Source: Saccoglossus kowalevskii (lineage: Eukaryota > Hemichordata > Enteropneusta > Harrimaniidae). From it: a stretch of DNA of 64,000 nucleotides. The stretch spans positions 19,800-83,799 of the forward strand of contig NW_003134869.1 of the NCBI RefSeq assembly GCF_000003605.2, written 5' to 3'. Below, piece by piece: positions 44,459 through 57,500 of the stretch (positions within the stretch are counted from its first letter, which is position 1; the number at the start of each line of letters is the position of its first letter). The notes beneath the pieces were generated by a model. That model was not told the origin of the DNA. It worked only from the letters and a program-made list of their open reading frames with translations, and did not search any database. A program made the translations under genes and the position numbers.

Positions 44459-47400
44459 TTACATTGGTAAGAGATGGTCATCCCTATCATCGTCATCATC
44501 CATGTTTTCTAACTGGTCATCACCGATCCCCTTGTAGGTTCTGGGCTCTGATGGAGTTTTAGTTCTAAACAGGAAGTCAGTTCCATCCTGCAAGCATTAA
44601 ATATGTAAATTTATTAATTATTATTTCTAGGATTTTTGATTACTGTTCATCCCACTCGCATTTTCATAGAACAAACTGTGAAAGGTGTTCTCAAATTGTT
44701 GAAGTCGCCAAAAAACGAAAAACATTTCATTCAATGAAGAGGAAGTCAGGAGGCTATTTCATCTAGATGGTGCACATTAATTTTTTAATTTTCGTAGTTG
44801 AAAACAAAAACAAATTTTGTGTGTTTAGAGTCAAAAATATCTTATTTTTATGTACTTGGAAGAGTGATGTGTATGACTCTATATTTGATACCTTTCGTTT
44901 TTTGACAAATTTTACTAATTTAAGAACACTCCTAAGAGATCTATGTCTATTCGTAAAAATAACTCGACGTTGAAGGAACTGGTAACAAATGCACTTACAG
45001 CAATAAGGTTTCCTAGTTCTCTCCAAAACGACAGATTAGGTATCTGTTCCATACCCTTGGCACCAACCACTAAACGTTGGTACAGAAATCCTACAATTAT
45101 ATACAGACCAACCAAAGTAAAAAATCTGAATTAAAAAAAAAAAAATTCATTGTGAATGATGTCATAGTCCCTGTCAGTGATTCAGTGACATCATATATCA
45201 CAATGTCACGCAGATAAAGCTAAAAGCAAAGCGACAATGTCACCAGAACTGTGCATGTGCATGGGGACTGCTCATAAAACAAAGAATGTTTACATATATT
45301 GATAGACGCTAGTTTTTAGATATCTGCTAAAAAAACAATTCCAGTCAAGCGAGCAAATTCGAACATTTGTCAAAATTATGCTTTGAAGGGCGGTAGTCGT
45401 CGTGCCACGCATGCGCAAGATATATAGGTCTCGTATAAACAAAGATGGCGACTTTGCCTGTTGTGCAGATGAACAAGTACAAATTGAGACGTTACCAAGC
45501 TTTAATTAAGTATTTTTAGGTGATTGGAAGGTATCAAAGGAGTCACCAGCAGTAATTAATGCAAGTCACGCCCAGGTCAAACCTCATACCTGTGATTTTC
45601 ATTGGAAGAGCGCATTGGATTGTGGGAAAATCATGGTTTATTAACACAAATGCACACATGCGATCACGACGACTGTCGCTCTTTATAAATGTTTTTGCGA
45701 TGACAAAGCACTGTTTACAAACGTGAACTCTGTTTATGATTATTGCGCTTGATTGCAGTGCGAATATTGCACACATCACAAGTAAAAATAAACATGAACA
45801 GAAACATAATAGAAGAGTAGAATTCACATGTTCGCACGCTGTCACTTGAAATTAAAGTTTCATGTGATAATAATAATAATCTAAGTCATTAAACGCCATC
45901 AACACATTGCAGCAACAATGCTCTGTTTAATTACGATTATAGAGACGACAATTGACAATATTAAGAATTCTATCTACTGATATGATATACATGTAGTAAT
46001 CTCAAAAACTTACTAAATTTTTCATTCAATAATTTTTTACAGACTATTCATGACAACAGTTTTGCTTGTGCCATTATTAGCTCTCTGGAGCCACATACAA
46101 TCTTTTTTCCCCAAGAAGCCAGTAAGGTAAATCAACTTGATTTATGGAAATCCATTGTAACTCAAGATTTCGCAAAAGGTCATAGATCACAATGCTTATC
46201 GGGCAATGCATATAAACACAAGTCAATGTGTGAATGGATGTGGGTCGTCCAGCAGTGTGTATTCAAATTTTGTATGGTTGCATGGGACCCATTGACAACC
46301 ATTTAATATTGTACTCACATGATAGATATAATGGATCCTACACTAATACCACCACCACCACTGCTACTACTGCTACTTTCACTGAGGCCACTGGTACATG
46401 CTACTGAACTGCTTATTTCAAATAAATAATAACATTCAGAATCTTTATCTGCATTTTCTGCTATGATAGTTGCTGGCCCCTGAAAAGTAAGTCAGGAAAC
46501 CCGTTAGAAATAAAATGATAAGTATATATATATCGTACTCGACCGCATTAGTGTCCATGCCAGGTCAAGCACCCACCCCACCCCTTTTGCAAATTTTTTA
46601 TATTCGGGGTCACATTCAGCAAAGCGCCCACCCATTCAAAATGCCACTAATTTAAAACTTGGTCTTTGGTGATTGTTCAACTGGTAATCGTTTTTTTATG
46701 ATACAGCATGGATTATATGTTGTGAATGCATTGACTACGGTAACCGTGCGTAAACTACGCTTCAACAATGACCTGTTAATAAAAGTAAAATGCGGTGAAT
46801 ATTTCATGCCATATTCAGTTTACCTATCAACAATTGCTAATTACCAGTTTTTTGAAAAAAAACATGTCGTAAATTCGCTGAAACCAATTCCAACAGATCG
46901 TACTTTGACACTGATTATTCACTTCTGCATTTCGTTAACAGAAAGTCATCAGGAATTTCTGAAAAATTGCGTCAGTACACAGCATTCTGATTGATTAATA
47001 ACAGACTTGACTTGACCCGTTAGGTTAAAGGACGTAGCAGGTCAAATCATGCAAATTCATCATGGCGGAAAGTGCTTTTCCTCAAGAGTTTACGTACGAT
47101 TCAACACATTCATCAGATTAAGATTTTGACTTTCACTGTGTTCCAACAGACTCTAATATTTTTAATCTTGTAAATTCGGGTGGTACGTAATTAATATTTT
47201 AATAAAATGTGCATATTTTTTGTGACCATTTCTGTTTCGTCAATGACGACGCAACTAATATTGTAATTTTATTTCCCCTCAAAGACGTAATATTCATCTC
47301 AATCTGTCACAAGGTGAATTAAAATTGTCATTTGCACTCTTTTCCGAGGAGGGTGCTCGGGGAAGCACCCACCTCTAAAAAATACTGATTTTCTGAGTTG

Positions 47401-50400
47401 AGGACTCTGGGCGCTAATGCGGTGCGGTGCGGTACGGTACGGTGCGGTACGGTACGGTACGGTACATTACGGTACGGTACATGTATATGTGTGTGTTTAC
47501 ATTGAGAGATCAGATTGTAGCGCTTACATGCTTTATGAGATAAACCAATCACTGTAACTAATCAATTATTGTGGAGATCTCAAAGACCTAGGCAAGTAAC
47601 TGGCTTGTGTTGATACAGGACTCGAAATTACAGAGACCATGGAATGAACAAGATTTTTCTCCAGGATTGCAATCAAAATTTTGGACTTAAAATAAGCTTT
47701 TCTCAGAATACCATTACTTGTAGGAGTAATTAACGAGGCACCATTATGAGTTTTTGTTCATCCAAAACAATAAAATACATATAATTGACAAAAGAATGAC
47801 ATTTTATTGGTAGTATAACAGACATTACTCACCTCTAGGATGTCAGGATCACAGACTATCATTATCACAGCTCTTCTGTTTTCATTTGTACAATGAGTAC
47901 CATATTCATCTCCACCTTTGTATGTTAGTAATATCCAGTCAGCTGCAATGACAATATATGATAAGATTGGAGACACAGTGGGTAGAGTTAGACATGTGGA
48001 ATTTGGTGTGTCAAGAACACATGGGGNNNNNNNNNNNNNNNNNNNNNNNNNNNNNNNNNNNNNNNNNNNNNNNNNNAAAAGTAACCACAGAATTTTTTTA
48101 ACGTGATTACAGCAAGTTACGAAATTCATGGAAAATGCAGAGGCTTGTTGATATTTCACTCTAGTACTATTGCTCAAAATTGCGCATAATGTTTTCAACA
48201 ACTTTTACCATTGACCAGTTACCTAATTCGTATGCATTTCGAGAAATCAGTGTGTGTGTGTGTGAACGTGCAGTTTGAAATGAAATTATTTAGAACGCAA
48301 TAAAAACATGCGTAGAACCCACTCCAGCAAGAAACATCAAACTGGTTGATGGTTGAATTGTTTTGCAATAGGCACAATTTTAGGGTTTGTATATTTCTAT
48401 GTAAAGAAATTGCTTAAAAGATTTCATCTATTTGTAGAAGAGACGTTGTTGCTTGATGACCTGTGGATGACAGACGTTGAAAGGGATGGTGTCCTCTCAA
48501 TTAGTTATTATTCTCAATTCCTTATAATGATACTTACTTCCTGTCTTTATATCTGTTTTTGTTATTCTACCAACTATCTTGCCATTTGTTTTTTGGGGAT
48601 TACTTTGATAACATCCAACATCGCTATCACCAACATCTTTTAGCGGTGCGCATATACTTATATCATACGTATAGTTTGCTGACTCGTCTGTTATTTTAAA
48701 TCTAAGTAAAACAAAAAAAGGAAAATATATTTTCATGCAGTCACTTTAATTCATCCAGGCATTTATTCTGTGGCCTATAGTTTACATACATTGTGGGCCT
48801 GAAACTTAGCCGTAGCCAAACGCGCACAGACTACACGCTCTGGAGTAGTGGTGACTATTTCTCAAATTCAGTAACCCAAATAGGATACGTTTCTAACTTA
48901 TAAAAAGCAACCTCTCACTGGAAGTAGCTCTTTGTGTGTCTTTCTCAAAACAAAGCTGAATGCTATTTGCCATGGTTATTGTTACCACGGTACTTTATAT
49001 CATTGTTGCCATGACAATTACAATTGTTATCATCTGGATATAAATCGGACAATTCTACTAAGGTATTAAAGTATTAAAGTAGTTTTCAAGAAAGAAGAAA
49101 TTATCAATTTTTAATAAAAAATTACAAAACTATTTGTTAAAAATATAAAATTCTCGATATTGTCACAAAATGAACAAATCGTACAGAAGGTTGCCCATGG
49201 TTACTACATAACAAATATCAAAATTTTCAAGAAGAAGGCATTTATAACAAAAGTCGATGCAGATGTGGGATGGATGAAGACAGAAACCTATATGAATAGC
49301 TAAAAAAAATTGATGGGAAATTGATTTCCCATAATGCAGCATGTCTTGAAAGCTTAGGTGTCCTACACAAAGTGAGCAAAATAAAAACATTAATTTCTTG
49401 GTATACATTTGGTTCTAAGTATCTACCAAACTAGCTACTAAATTATCCAATATTACTATGGGAATATCAGCTTTTAAAACTGACAGCCAAGCCACAAATT
49501 TTGTTGATTTTAATAGCTGAAGTGAATGTAAATTTGACACTGATACATTGCTTGCCCTCACTTGGTACAATGTATAATATTTTAGTCACCACTTCCTGAT
49601 CTGATTTGAATGAAATTATCTGTAAAATATTCATAAATATTGATAATATACACATACAGCTTTGATAAGTGCAATAAATCACTGTTTACATCTACTTGCA
49701 CACGTAAATATACAATCAAATCAGAAAACAATATAAAATAGATGTTTTTATCCATGCTACACTGCTCGCAATGGATTTTGCAGGAGACCCACATCACCTA
49801 ACACCCTGGTTGCCAAATTGGGTAATCTACCATGCACGAAATATGTACACGTAAGTATACGTACATTATATATTAATGAAACCACATGTGTGTGTACCAG
49901 AGGGCACAGCTGGTAATGTAATAAATGTGCTTGATTATAACAATTATTGCCTTAGTTTGGGGAAAGAGTTCTTTTCCCTAATCCCAACTCTGACTCACAT
50001 CCCAAGCCCTCAAATTCATTTGTATATATCCCTCTAAACAATTAGAGTTGTCTTTCGGAGGGGCCTATATAATTAAATTAGTGAGCGCTTGAGGGTAGAG
50101 GTAGGATTAGAGTTGGGGGTTCAAAAGGAACTCTTTTCTATTTTCTACTATACATCGTAAGAAAAGTATTTCTGAACTTTATCTTGTGAACAATTACAAA
50201 TATAAGGGAAGAATCAGATGAACAAGTAAAGCTATCTATTTAAACAGCTTTGTAAACAGCTTTGTAAACAGATATTGCACCAACAAAAAGATGAAATGAG
50301 AGAAAGGATGATAATCAACTACTGGTAGTGATGAGAATCAGTGTTCCTCACTAGAAATATAGCATAGAGTATCAACTAATTTGTATAACAGTACAATGTG

Positions 50401-51024
50401 TTAATTACTTTATTGTACTTATTGATACGTTGAATTAGCTCTATAGTTTATCCAAAGAGAGTTGGGACTCCTAATCCATAACCCCGGTCCATAACGTCCT
50501 GGGGAAACACCTCAAAAACCTTTATTTCACTATTCACTTATGGAAATAGTCAACAAAGATTTCAATAACTAGTGTATATGTGTATGTGCGAGTACCGGCA
50601 AATTAAAAAAAAACACATTGTTTGTGATAACAAACGACACCTCCCACAAATCCGGACACGATAACATAGTCGATCGGTTCGTTCAGCTGCATGGCCGGTT
50701 ATACAGATGATAGATGAACCAAAACAGAATAACAGTCTCTCAGTGACAGTGAATGTATGGGAATCAATAATTACCCGTTCCCCCACAAATTATGTAGGCG
50801 TTGGATGTCGTAATTGTATATTATTTTAAAATATGATTGAAACACCGGTCAAAACACAACTAATAAACGCAGTGTTCGTTATGTACTTACATAGAGCCTT
50901 TGATCGGGTCCAACATCGAGATATATTTTTGTTCTTTCGTAGTTTCGACAGTACAGTCTGCATTCGATGAGCACACTAAACAAACAGCAAAAAATAAGAA
51001 TAAATATAATACTTCCACACTCAT
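44459..51024 (-). CDS. M6PR: Cation-dependent mannose-6-phosphate receptor, six exons
   Basis: Type I membrane receptor that binds mannose-6-phosphate tags on lysosomal enzymes in the trans-Golgi and carries them to endosomes. - strand exons in order: 51024-50891, 48701-48538, 47942-47833, 46479-46319, 45125-44999 and 44587-44459. Every junction is GT-AG and phases sum to 274 residues (human 277). Signal peptide at about 1-22 ([13 protein letters not shown]). Luminal lectin domain with [19 protein letters not shown] and [12 protein letters not shown]; paired cysteines include those in these blocks and ECYYLFE. One membrane span at about 183-206. The cytosolic tail starts [20 protein letters not shown], almost as in vertebrates, and ends [10 protein letters not shown], the acidic-cluster dileucine signal for GGA/AP-1 sorting. 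Odd point: just before the membrane span there is a Ser then Gly run ([10 protein letters not shown]) encoded by AGC/GGT repeats. A 50-base assembly gap lies in intron 2. Confidence 0.97.
45386..45420. mobile_element. Fragment with family C/F end and NRF-1-like site
   Basis: GGGCGGTAGTCGTCGTGCCA then CGCATGCGCAAG matches the left ends of the GTCGTC families. It is followed by a TATA-like ATATATAGG and, at 45446, an ATG with a 24-codon frame ([20 protein letters not shown]). It lies inside M6PR intron 4 on the opposite strand. A real transcript is not supported. Confidence 0.4.
46533..47475. mobile_element. Family H element, copy 2, longer, with GGTAC tract at one end
   Basis: The left end CGTACTCGACCGCATTAGTG and the right end TGGGCGCTAATGCGGTGCGG resemble the inverted ends of 19878-20322. 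An ATG block at 47064-47190 ([18 protein letters not shown], a stop, then [20 protein letters not shown]) matches the decayed - strand block of copy 1, so it is probably the N-terminus of the parent transposase. Another open frame at 46659-46994 may be further parent sequence. The right end has expanded into repeated GGTAC. It lies in M6PR intron 3. Confidence 0.72.
47418..47480. repeat. (GGTAC)n-type microsatellite at a MITE end
   Basis: About twelve GGTAC/GGTGC units in a row, directly at the right terminus of the family H element, whose end sequence contains GTACGGTA. Slippage of the terminal repeat is the simplest origin. Confidence 0.85.
48027..48076. other. Assembly gap, 50 N
   Basis: Exactly 50 ambiguous bases in M6PR intron 2. 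The round size suggests a placeholder rather than a measured gap length. Confidence 0.99.
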
Positions 51025-51560
51025 GGTGACTGAAAATTACCGCAAAATGTCCCGCTATACGTGGTTCTCGACATCAACACACATGAACAGGAAGTAGTTC
51101 TTTCAGGTGAGTGAAAATCATGTGACTGAAATGAACCATTATTTGGTAGGGAAGATGGACCGGGTTATCTTGGGAACAATGTAACACTACGTGAACGTAA
51201 GTGCTTATTTATTGGGAGTAATTGGTTAAATAATCATAATTCTCTTTTTTTTAGAACTGACAAATCAATTTTGAGCTACATTACTTTTTTTCTGAAACGC
51301 CCCTTTATATCATAGAAAAATAGTAGTTTGCTCCGTGACCTGTGTTAGTTCTAAATCTCGGCATGCTCTCGAATCTCACGTTGTTGTACGAGGGCGCATT
51401 TTGTCTGGACTGGCTGGTCCGTCGGCTGGTCCCCGCCTCTACGCGCAATCTCAAAGCTCAATCACGCCCAGTCGGGTCACGTGATCTGACGCACAGTTCA
51501 GCGAATTTGTCTGGACAGATCACCTTCGAAGACTCACAGAACCTCCATAGTCTATAGAGG
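51025..51560 (-). promoter_or_regulatory. M6PR upstream region with E-box and M-box sites
   Basis: AATCATGTGACTG lies about 90 bp upstream of the M6PR start codon, and GGTCACGTGATC near 51476, about 450 bp upstream. The second fits the CLEAR element (GTCACGTGAC core) bound by TFEB/TFE3 at vertebrate lysosomal genes. The stretch 51340-51520 is richer in G+C than its surroundings. Motif matches are seen; regulation is inferred. Confidence 0.45.
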
Positions 51561-53738
51561 GACTGTGCTTAAACGTGTTCTTTCCATGACGAAATACATT
51601 TTTACAGGTCTAGAAAAATAGGATGGCTAATTTAGACTAAAGACAAGAGAAATGAAAGTTCTTCATAGCATATTTCACAGTTGTAGAATTCCACAACCCC
51701 GGATTTTTTTTGATTTGCCTGCGAAATGTTTCAGCGAATTTGCCCCTCTGGCAAACTGTTTGTATAGAGTTCTTTTTATTAACGTGAACATTGTTTTCCT
51801 CCCTCCCCAATACGTGTAAATGCTGTATTTTCTGATAGCTTGACTTTTCTGATTAGTCTCAATTAAACGCGTCTCCTCGAGCAAAATCTAGGAAGTTACT
51901 CCACCCTTTTAAAGTTTTACAATGCTCTACCCCCTTCGATAATATCTCAACATTTTCTCACACATGCATGAAATTGCTCAGAATCTCTCCTGTCTTTAGA
52001 AAATTGCTAAAAATCTCCTGCCATCAAGGAATATTAAAAATGTGTCATCACACTATAATCGAACGCACTACGCGACGGCACTTTTAAACCGGGGGTGTCG
52101 TCACCTGCACATGCGGCAGACGGCCATAGAAGCTTTGAATTACTATACGATGTATCGCCACACGCATTGGAAATAAAACAATATTTGAATATGTAGTTCC
52201 AACTTTTTTTACAGCACGTGATTTTGGTCACGTGATTATAACCATGAGTATTTTCAAGCACTTGTTTTAAAAAAGACCCCCTAACACTACGATCATAAAC
52301 TTTGTTAATTATCCCGCGTATTGCGACAAAATTCTGTAAAATCATTTATTTTCTCTGACATTTAATTTTATTACTAGTATTTTGATGTTTTGAGCATATT
52401 CACTGTCAGTGTTTTAAATCAATGTGTTTTAGTGTTATCTTATATGTTTGGTAGATTTAATTTTACTTGTTGGCGAAGATAATTAATATTTAATGCATTT
52501 ACAGTACACAATTTTCTCTCGTCTTTTTTGTGATCAATATTCCGAAAGCAGTCAATCATAGTCATCATTACTTCTCTCTTTCAAGCTTTCTAATATGTAT
52601 GAGGGTGTCTAAGAATACTAATTAGTGTGTATTTTTTTAATTTATTTTTTTATAACAAAGAAATGAGAAGGAACACACGCATGTACAATGAATTTGGATT
52701 GAATTCAGTTTATTGTTTATTTATTTTTTTTTCAATAAAATAAAATATGTTTATTCACTCCAATGATATTTCATTTTACTGAAAATACACCCACAAAATA
52801 AACAAGAGACTGTATGCAAGTCAATTATGATTTGTAAGTTTAATACATTCAGTGGTTAAAGAATACCATTGGAAAATATTTTTTTCATTGGCGCTTTAAA
52901 ACTCACGAAATTAAAGACGGTTTTGGTTTTATTTAAAGGGTAGAACGTCACAAACATGGCGTACAAACGACCCAATCTTTACTGCTATCCAATCGCTATC
53001 ACGACATCAAGTAATGTACCTTTGATATCATACATTTGCCGAACATGCCCCGTCGCCCAAAGTAATAATAAACTTGTATACTAGTAACTAAGTATTGTTA
53101 TGATATACACATGCATGAATTCGGTTTCAGATCTTAAAAAAAAAGTAACCATGCTCATTTCCATGGATACCGGTTTTACTTTTTTTCTCGCACTCTAGTG
53201 CTAAGGAGTTGGCCAACTCGCTATAAACGGAACTTGGCCGTGGAAGATGCATATATGCGAGGAGGGCGCACTCACTTGGTAAAGTATAGAACCCCGCTAA
53301 AAGATAGCTTGCAGCACAAAACAGTAATAATTCAATAACAATCTTCAAAACAATCTTCCCAGTAAAATTAATGGAAATTCTAACAATATAACCATAAATT
53401 TGTTTAAAAAATAAACGCGTTGCTTGAAAACAGGAGAGGCGAAAAGCTGATTTTAACATAGGGCTTTATGGAAAAGATCCGAGCCCCCCCCCCAAAAAAA
53501 ACGCCCTCTACAGTTCAATATTCTATCCCACAATTCTTTGCAAAATCCAACAAGGAGTTAACACATTTCTTCCCTATACACGTGTTCCTATAAAAGGATT
53601 GTGTTTATGGGGGTGCCAGGACGGTTCGGCCTTGACCGCTTACGGCACTTGTAAATAAAAGACGCTACGGACCCTTGTTTTGGCCTTAGACACGTTGGTC
53701 GTTACGGCTCTGGTATAAATTATATTCGAAGAGTATAT
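51561..53738. other. Intergenic, no gene seen
   Basis: A degraded family C/F-like end (CGCACTACGCGACGGCACTT then TTAAACCGGGGGTGTCGTCA) lies at 52060-52110. Two further CACGTG boxes sit at 52214-52238 (CAGCACGTGATTTTGGTCAC). No exon was recognised. Confidence 0.4.
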
Positions 53739-54010
53739 TTTCGTAAACTGTGATAATTTTTTTTTTATTTTCGTGATAATGTAATTTAAATAAATAAAAA
53801 GCGTAAATTTGTAGACATGGACAAGGTGTAAAATATAATCAGCTATTTTATTTGTCAGTAATTTGTACACAGATCTTAATGTTAGTGTATAAAGTGTAAA
53901 AAGCATTTTCTACATTGAATGTCGTGATTCTAATGCAATTTCCAATTTTATTTCTTAAACACAAATTATCAAATATATTATGAAAATTAAAATGTAATTA
54001 GGAATTTATT
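53739..54010. repeat. Dispersed repeat, second copy of 12911-13170
   Basis: TTTCGTAAACTGTGATAATT, AATTTAAATAAATAAAAAGC, GACATGGACAAGGTGTAAAA and TAATCAGCTATTTTATTTGT occur in the same order as at 12911. It ends near TAGGAATTTATTTTATTTGC, which also matches the earlier copy. Confidence 0.65.
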
Positions 54011-54575
54011 TTATTTGCGATCACAGTGCCAGGAACTTGAAATGTTTGGCAATCCATCACTTGATGTTATCTACGTTGGTTAGCCTCTGTCATGGTCAAT
54101 ATCATAAGACTTTTCTTCCCTAATGAAACATTGGAGTTCTGTTTGTGTCTCCAGTCTTCTTGGGACCTCATCAATAATCCTTTTCTCCCTGTACTTCAAA
54201 ATGACTTTGTCGTTCTTTGGTGGATTTCCGTTTGTTCAGTCTGGACTTGTAGGTCTGGACGACGATTCGCGTCGACAAAACAGCGCCCTCAAAAATGTTC
54301 CTGCAAACCATCCTGCAAATGTTTGTTTTTTTATTGTTTTTTTATTGTTAATTTCATGAGCAACCAACAAATACAAATCGTTATAATTGTAGAAGAACTA
54401 TATTAAAAAAACAAAAACAAGAAGAGAGTGAAGTTAACGTGTGGGAGAATTAAGAAAAAAAGAAAAAAGTTTGTCTTCTCGGCCTCTCAAATTGAAGTTG
54501 AATCGCCCCAAAAAATGTTTTAATGGTGCGCCCTCAAACGGCGTGTCTTTGAATGCAGTTTAAATATTGGGAGTA

Positions 54576-57500
54576 ATGGCGGATGTCTTTAATCTTGGTA
54601 ATACTATGGGAGAACAGTCTCCGAATAAGGACTCGCTTACATCAGGTAGGTAACATTTTCTTACAAATTTCTGATTATATATTCGTTCAGTGTTTCTTCC
54701 ACGTGTGTTGAGTTTGTAATAGCAAGACCAGATCGTGAGCAAATATCAGTTCGAGTTCCGGTGAAAATATCGGGATCTAAACGAAAATCGTCGGTTCACC
54801 TGTGTGTAGCTGGCTGATCGATTTACGCTGGCTTCCGTCTTATTTTACGGTCACAGGAAATTTGGGCATGGCTGCGATGCTTACGTGCCCTCAAAAAAAA
54901 GCCACAGTGAATACTGACTCGCCGGAGACCGCGTTTTGAGCATAATAATATCAGAATGGTTAAACAAAATCTGAAGTTTTTTTTTGTAAACAACGATTAA
55001 ACATGCATATGACCGGCGTCACGCCAGTCAGTTAATTGTTTCGACCGTTTTCACTTGCTTAACGGGTCCTACGGAATCCTTGATTATTGCCCTTGCAAAG
55101 ACAAGGACATCTTACGTACATAATGCTACAATCTACCTAAAAAACACCGTTATTGATATATTTATCACATACGTTGGCTGTATTAGCGTAGAGACATTGC
55201 TGTAATATTAATCATTTACGAGTTTGATGTCAAAACCGGAATTAAACAAATACAAACTAAAAACCCTAATAATATTGGACTGTTTGGACATTTGTATAAT
55301 ATATGTTGAATTCAATGTTCATGCCACACGACATACCATCAACTATTAGTTATAGTGATTTACCAATGTAATGGTTTGGTTTATATTTGTTATGCATGTT
55401 TTATTATGAATGAATGGGTAGTTAACCCAGGCAACATAAGTACTTTCATTAGTAGATGTGTTATAAATCAGTAGTTATTATTACATATTTACTGTTTTAT
55501 ATGTTATGTTATGTTATTATGTGATAAACTAAATCAACTGTGTGATTGAAACTAGATCCCTGACAACTTGATATCCGATATATTTTTATGAAGTCTTATG
55601 TAAATGAACCCACAGTAAGGACAACCGTAAAGTTTCATTTTACTCTTTGTGTTTTTTTTATTTTCTGAATTTGGGATAATATGAAAAATATTAATTAGTG
55701 TTGCTATGATATTTTCTATTGAAGTGTGTCAGCATTGGAGTGGGTAGACGTACGCATTATACTAGGCCATTAACTCTGGGTTTTTATAAGTATGTGTGAG
55801 TCCACGGCATTTACAGGTTGCAGGGTGAACTACTATTTCCGAGTTCCACCAATGCATCTATCGTCTACATGTGAAAGAAGTGTTTGATAGTACATGTATT
55901 TTTTCGTTTTAGAACAGTTTTTGACTTCAATCACGGGGTTCAAAATTCACAGAGGCATTGAAAGCAATTATCTCCATACTAATGCCTTAGTGTCCTTAAA
56001 TGTTTACTACGTAGCTTCAATGAGACAAATGCATTTTTCGAAATGTTTAGCTTTGAAAATAAGTGCCTCTCACAATTTAGAAGTTCAAGTTACAAACTTA
56101 TTTATAAACAAATAAAAATGTTTTTTGTTTAAATTGTAAATCACCAATAATCACATGTTTTATGTAGTCCAATTATAATTCTACAAACAATCTATTCTAA
56201 TCACAGGCATGCATGAATTTTTTGATTGTTAGTTGGCTTCTGTTGGGATTCCCTTGGGATCACTGGTTGACTTGACTTGACCATGTGCCTCTACTGCAGG
56301 GTTTATGATATTCAGCCATACAACAGGAGATGGAATGCACTTGCATTTTTAAAACGTATCTCGTTACAAATGAAGTGTGCCCAAGGAAGATAACCCACCA
56401 TGTTAACAGGAAAAAGAAAAAACATCTTATCTCAGTGCAAAATGGTTCTGCATACATTACATTTTATGGTGCATCTGTTTGTAATTTTACTCCCCCCCCC
56501 CCCTCCTCCCTTGATGTATACATGTATGTGAAAAGTTTTGTTGTGTGATACACCTTATTACACATACAAATGTACATTCCTCCCACTGTTGAGTCAAAGG
56601 TCAGGTACACCTTATTACACATACAAATGTACATTCCTCCCACTGTTGAGTCAAAGGTCAGGTACACCTTATTACACATACAAATGTACATTCCTCCCAC
56701 TGTTGAGTCAAAGGTCAGGTACACCTTATTACACATACAAATGTACATTCCTCCCACTGTTGAGTCAAAGGTCAGGTACTTTCAATGTAAAAACAAGTAC
56801 AATGTAATTTGAAAACTAAAACTACCGGTATAAGCAGACATCTTTCATCGAAGAAAACGAAACTGATAGATTTAACCCTTGGGCTAAACTGGAGTTTGAC
56901 GTTATCATTTCCGTCCATGTTTGTCTGAATACTTCACTCGTGAAATATTCAATTCTCATATTCCTTAGGGCTCTCATTATCATGTTGATACATACACTTT
57001 ATTTCAATTTGTTTCACAGTCTGAATCAGATAGATACATGTATCTTTATTTGCCAATTTTCCTTATATTTACCATCCTTTGACGTATGATTGTGAGATCT
57101 CATATACTTTGATGACACTTCTATGCTTCTATATTTATCTGCATTGATACCATAGTATTCCCCTCATGAAGTAAAAGACTTCTGTCATGTGTAATTCATA
57201 TGGGATCTTCTTTGAATATACTAGTAATCCAAATTTCCAGTCCCTGTTTTTATGCACTTTTGACGCAGTGTGATTTGCCTCATGAAGTAGGAACCTACTA
57301 TTATTGCATGATTCAATCTGATCTTGCTAGGAACCAACCTAATTTCCAAGCCCTTATATTTATCCGCCTTTGATGCTTTATATAATTGAAATAAAGTGTG
57401 GGGCTTCTGTGCAGGATTTCTGCACGACTTATGACCCAAGTTCCACATTATCTTCATTCACATTTAGTAGCATTTACAAATAATAGTTCTACAAATCAGA

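Noticed and set aside
45543-45845. Hydrophobic 100-residue - strand frame in M6PR intron 4
   Set aside because: No ATG at its start, no splice context and no family match; M6PR exons join in phase around it.
46659-46994. 111-residue forward frame as a host exon
   Set aside because: It lies within the inverted ends of a family H element and opposite to M6PR; better taken as transposon-derived.
56464-56812. Repeat peptides on both strands (GGMYICMCNKVYLTFDSTV and others)
   Set aside because: 57-bp units are phase-neutral, so frames stay open by arithmetic.
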